Positions 6,901-7,212 of a DNA stretch of 7,212 bases are shown in pieces. Under the pieces are notes generated by a model, which worked only from the letters and a program-made list of their open reading frames with translations, made no database searches and was not told the DNA's origin. Origin of the DNA: CAYMLQ01 sp964390795 (GTDB lineage Bacteria > Verrucomicrobiota > Kiritimatiellia > RFP12 > UBA1067). A program made the position numbers and the translations under genes. The stretch lies in assembly GCA_964390795.1 (NCBI GenBank), contig CAYMLQ010000317.1:1-7212 (forward strand), given 5' to 3'. How positions within the stretch are numbered: position 1 is the stretch's first letter; each line of letters begins with the position of its first letter.

Positions 6901-7212
6901 GCGTCAGCGCGTTGATCCGAAGCGAGGCCGAGCACGCGCGGTCAAAGGCGCTCTCGATGCGGAGGCGCGTACCCGCCACCGCCGTGATCGCCGGGGCCTC
7001 GCCCGCGCTCACCAGCTGCGTCGCCTGCAACCCCGTGTAGGCTGGATAGGAGTAGGACACCTGCGTCTCAAGAAGACCCGGCTCCTTCATGACCACGATG
7101 TTGTAGGGCCGCGTGTAGCCGTTGCCGTAGCGCACCCGGTATTCGAAACTCTCCTCCACCGACGGAAGGTCCAGCTCGAACACGACCGTTTCCGCTCCCT
7201 GCGCCGAGAGCC
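3923..7212 (-). CDS. DUF4175-like protein with very long Ala-rich coiled-coil region, C-terminal part (runs off right edge)
   Basis: The frame is open through base 7212, so the start and probably the N-terminal membrane helices are missing; 1095 residues are visible. Residues about 10-150 and 150-265 are beta-rich, Ig-like modules (FEYRVRYGNGYTRPYNIVV, YSYPAYTGL, GRWALSLRDAYGFTN, then DRPPEVALVTPE and CGGTADDDFGFGEMALVVKS), resembling DUF4175-type proteins. Residues about 267-1014 are almost pure Ala/Glu/Gln/Lys helix with heptads such as AKEAAAL, AKQSAQQ and AAKEAAQ, interrupted by few Pro or Gly. The tail (about 1015-1095) has a Gly-rich link and DWIRFRGELGSEAYEEMLKK, then TPAEYRDLVKQYFEEVA, an ending I associate with these proteins. 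In PVC bacteria relatives commonly sit next to MoxR-ATPase/DUF58 genes, which would be upstream, past the right edge. Function unknown; a periplasmic spacer or scaffold is a guess. Ends TAG, 23 bp from the convergent ybaK stop. Confidence 0.8.
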   Translation of the reverse strand, partial: LSAQGAETVVFELDLPSVEESFEYRVRYGNGYTRPYNIVVMKEPGLLETQVSYSYPAYTGLQATQLVSAGEAPAITAVAGTRLRIESAFDRACSASLRINALTLLNPAGVATNGVWLQTLSTNRTGRWALSLRDAYGFTNRPVWAAYTAVPDRPPEVALVTPEVTKLTLPPFDKLVCGGTADDDFGFGEMALVVKSEKLGGRVTPLKATRQGATHVELEGSPDLQALYEQGIRTFKLCLRVSDNLPPELGGPQVRESRAITVTLEMGARTLREQVREAARKEVETQLRKAAQQLQEAANNVAQEKWTFDKPELPEKAAEKLEQAREAAVKAEELMEKAAQATEKTPLAAFAKEILDVRDEKVEPAFKKLESIPLTAADKRKQTGEETERAFREAADKVNDLVNRALQEENRKQEEQSKLDELAQREKALAEQAEAEKMNKQEMQEWANRQNEAEQKLWQSKPQLEEAAFNKALENLRKARETMLQAERILTPEADQALRREEYAAKETEKAAALAEKAAERALEANEKAEDLAEVRAASDAVQKAAEKTAAAADQAEKAAQEAQQAAEKRQANEAVADAAERKAIAEQAAAAAKQAEKAAEEAKQGSEQAQQAAEAQQAGQKEQAVAAEKKAEAQAETAKESAQKANAEAVEAARQADEQGMEKASEAGQLASESASFTQRAADLAKESADKTEAAADMPEAQKDAALKEAKGLSEQAKQVAEEAKEKAAQAAQRAKEQLEQLAQEEKAAAAQQATPEAVSAQAQAAVKQAQEAVAQAQEAVSAAQQAKDEAKDAGPLNQALAERMAEASALAQQAGELAEQSGERTQAAEKADLGEEAEKAETRQALQEAQAAAQLAKEAAALAKQSAQQAAAEMAELKQASSEAAKEAAQQAGEAAQKAEQANKLAKGLEPLQEAAAQSAQSAKLTGEAAALAQQSLATLAQASEAADAQAEGQAQAGQAKAKQALELARQARKAAAERAAAEPPQLAAAAQAQQVADAVAAAVEEQAKKEADAWALVRGRMGGSLRHMAEGGGAGGFDRARRVPLNQDWIRFRGELGSEAYEEMLKKTPAEYRDLVKQYFEEVAREGQQERK
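4169..6412 (-). repeat. Low-complexity coding region for an Ala-rich heptad helix
   Basis: About 2.2 kb of GCC/GCG/CTGC-rich sequence encodes roughly 750 residues dominated by Ala, Glu, Gln and Lys. Small residues recur at a seven-residue spacing, for example AQLAKEA, AALAKQS, AQQAAAE, MAELKQA in succession and again AKLTGEA, AALAQQS, LATLAQA. The repeats are degenerate at DNA level, which argues for selection on helix pattern rather than recent DNA duplication, except at 4866-4928. Confidence 0.75.
4866..4928 (-). repeat. Three tandem 21-bp units encoding seven-residue repeats
   Basis: Units at 4866-4886, 4887-4907 and 4908-4928 each begin ACCGCC and share the core CCTGCGC; the first two are identical over their first 17 bases. 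They encode the successive heptads AQAAVKQ, AQEAVAQ and AQEAVSA on the minus strand. This looks like recent in-frame expansion of one heptad. Confidence 0.7.

Noticed and set aside
7181..7183. GTG at 7183 as the start of the helical protein
   Set aside because: The frame stays open to base 7212 and the sequence begins in the middle of a beta domain with no ribosome site, so the gene is truncated by the window edge.

Overview
The window is GC-rich DNA carrying four protein-coding loci and no RNA genes, insertion sequences or CRISPR that I can see. The mix suggests a member of the Verrucomicrobiota/Kiritimatiellota (PVC) group: a large secreted protein combining cohesin-like, dockerin-like, fibronectin-III and DxDxDG calcium-binding modules, a DUF4175-like protein with a huge Ala-rich helical region, and short GC-rich palindromes inside and between genes. 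This placement is inferred from protein style, not from a marker gene.

Layout, left to right. (1) Minus strand, 1-670: N-terminal 223 residues of an Old Yellow Enzyme-family flavin oxidoreductase that runs off the left edge. (2) 671-752: an 82-bp gap with a strong palindrome. (3) Minus strand, 753-3198: a secreted multidomain protein that would be 814 residues long, but its reading frame is broken by what looks like one extra base in a G4 run (C4 on the plus strand, 2757-2760). Residues 1-147 lie in one frame and the remaining 667 in another. A double-hairpin element at 1862-1899 lies inside this coding region. (4) 3199-3425: a divergent intergenic region with a roughly 10-nt-periodic CGAC-type array that folds into nested hairpins, an AT-richer patch with a possible promoter, and a CCCTGAA heptamer run. 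(5) Plus strand, 3426-3899: a complete YbaK-type aminoacyl-tRNA deacylase with no visible Shine-Dalgarno. (6) Minus strand, 3923 to beyond 7212: the C-terminal 1095 residues of a DUF4175-like protein, with beta-rich extracytoplasmic-looking domains followed by about 750 residues of Ala/Glu/Gln/Lys heptad helix and a short conserved-looking tail.

The four genes do not form one pathway. The flavoenzyme lies 82 bp downstream of the secreted protein on the same strand and could be cotranscribed with it. The secreted-protein gene and ybaK diverge from the array-containing intergenic region. ybaK and the helical protein converge with only 23 bp between their stops. The items most worth a second look are the frameshift, the palindromic elements, the periodic array, the cohesin plus dockerin combination in one chain, and the Lys-for-His change in the flavoenzyme active-site motif.
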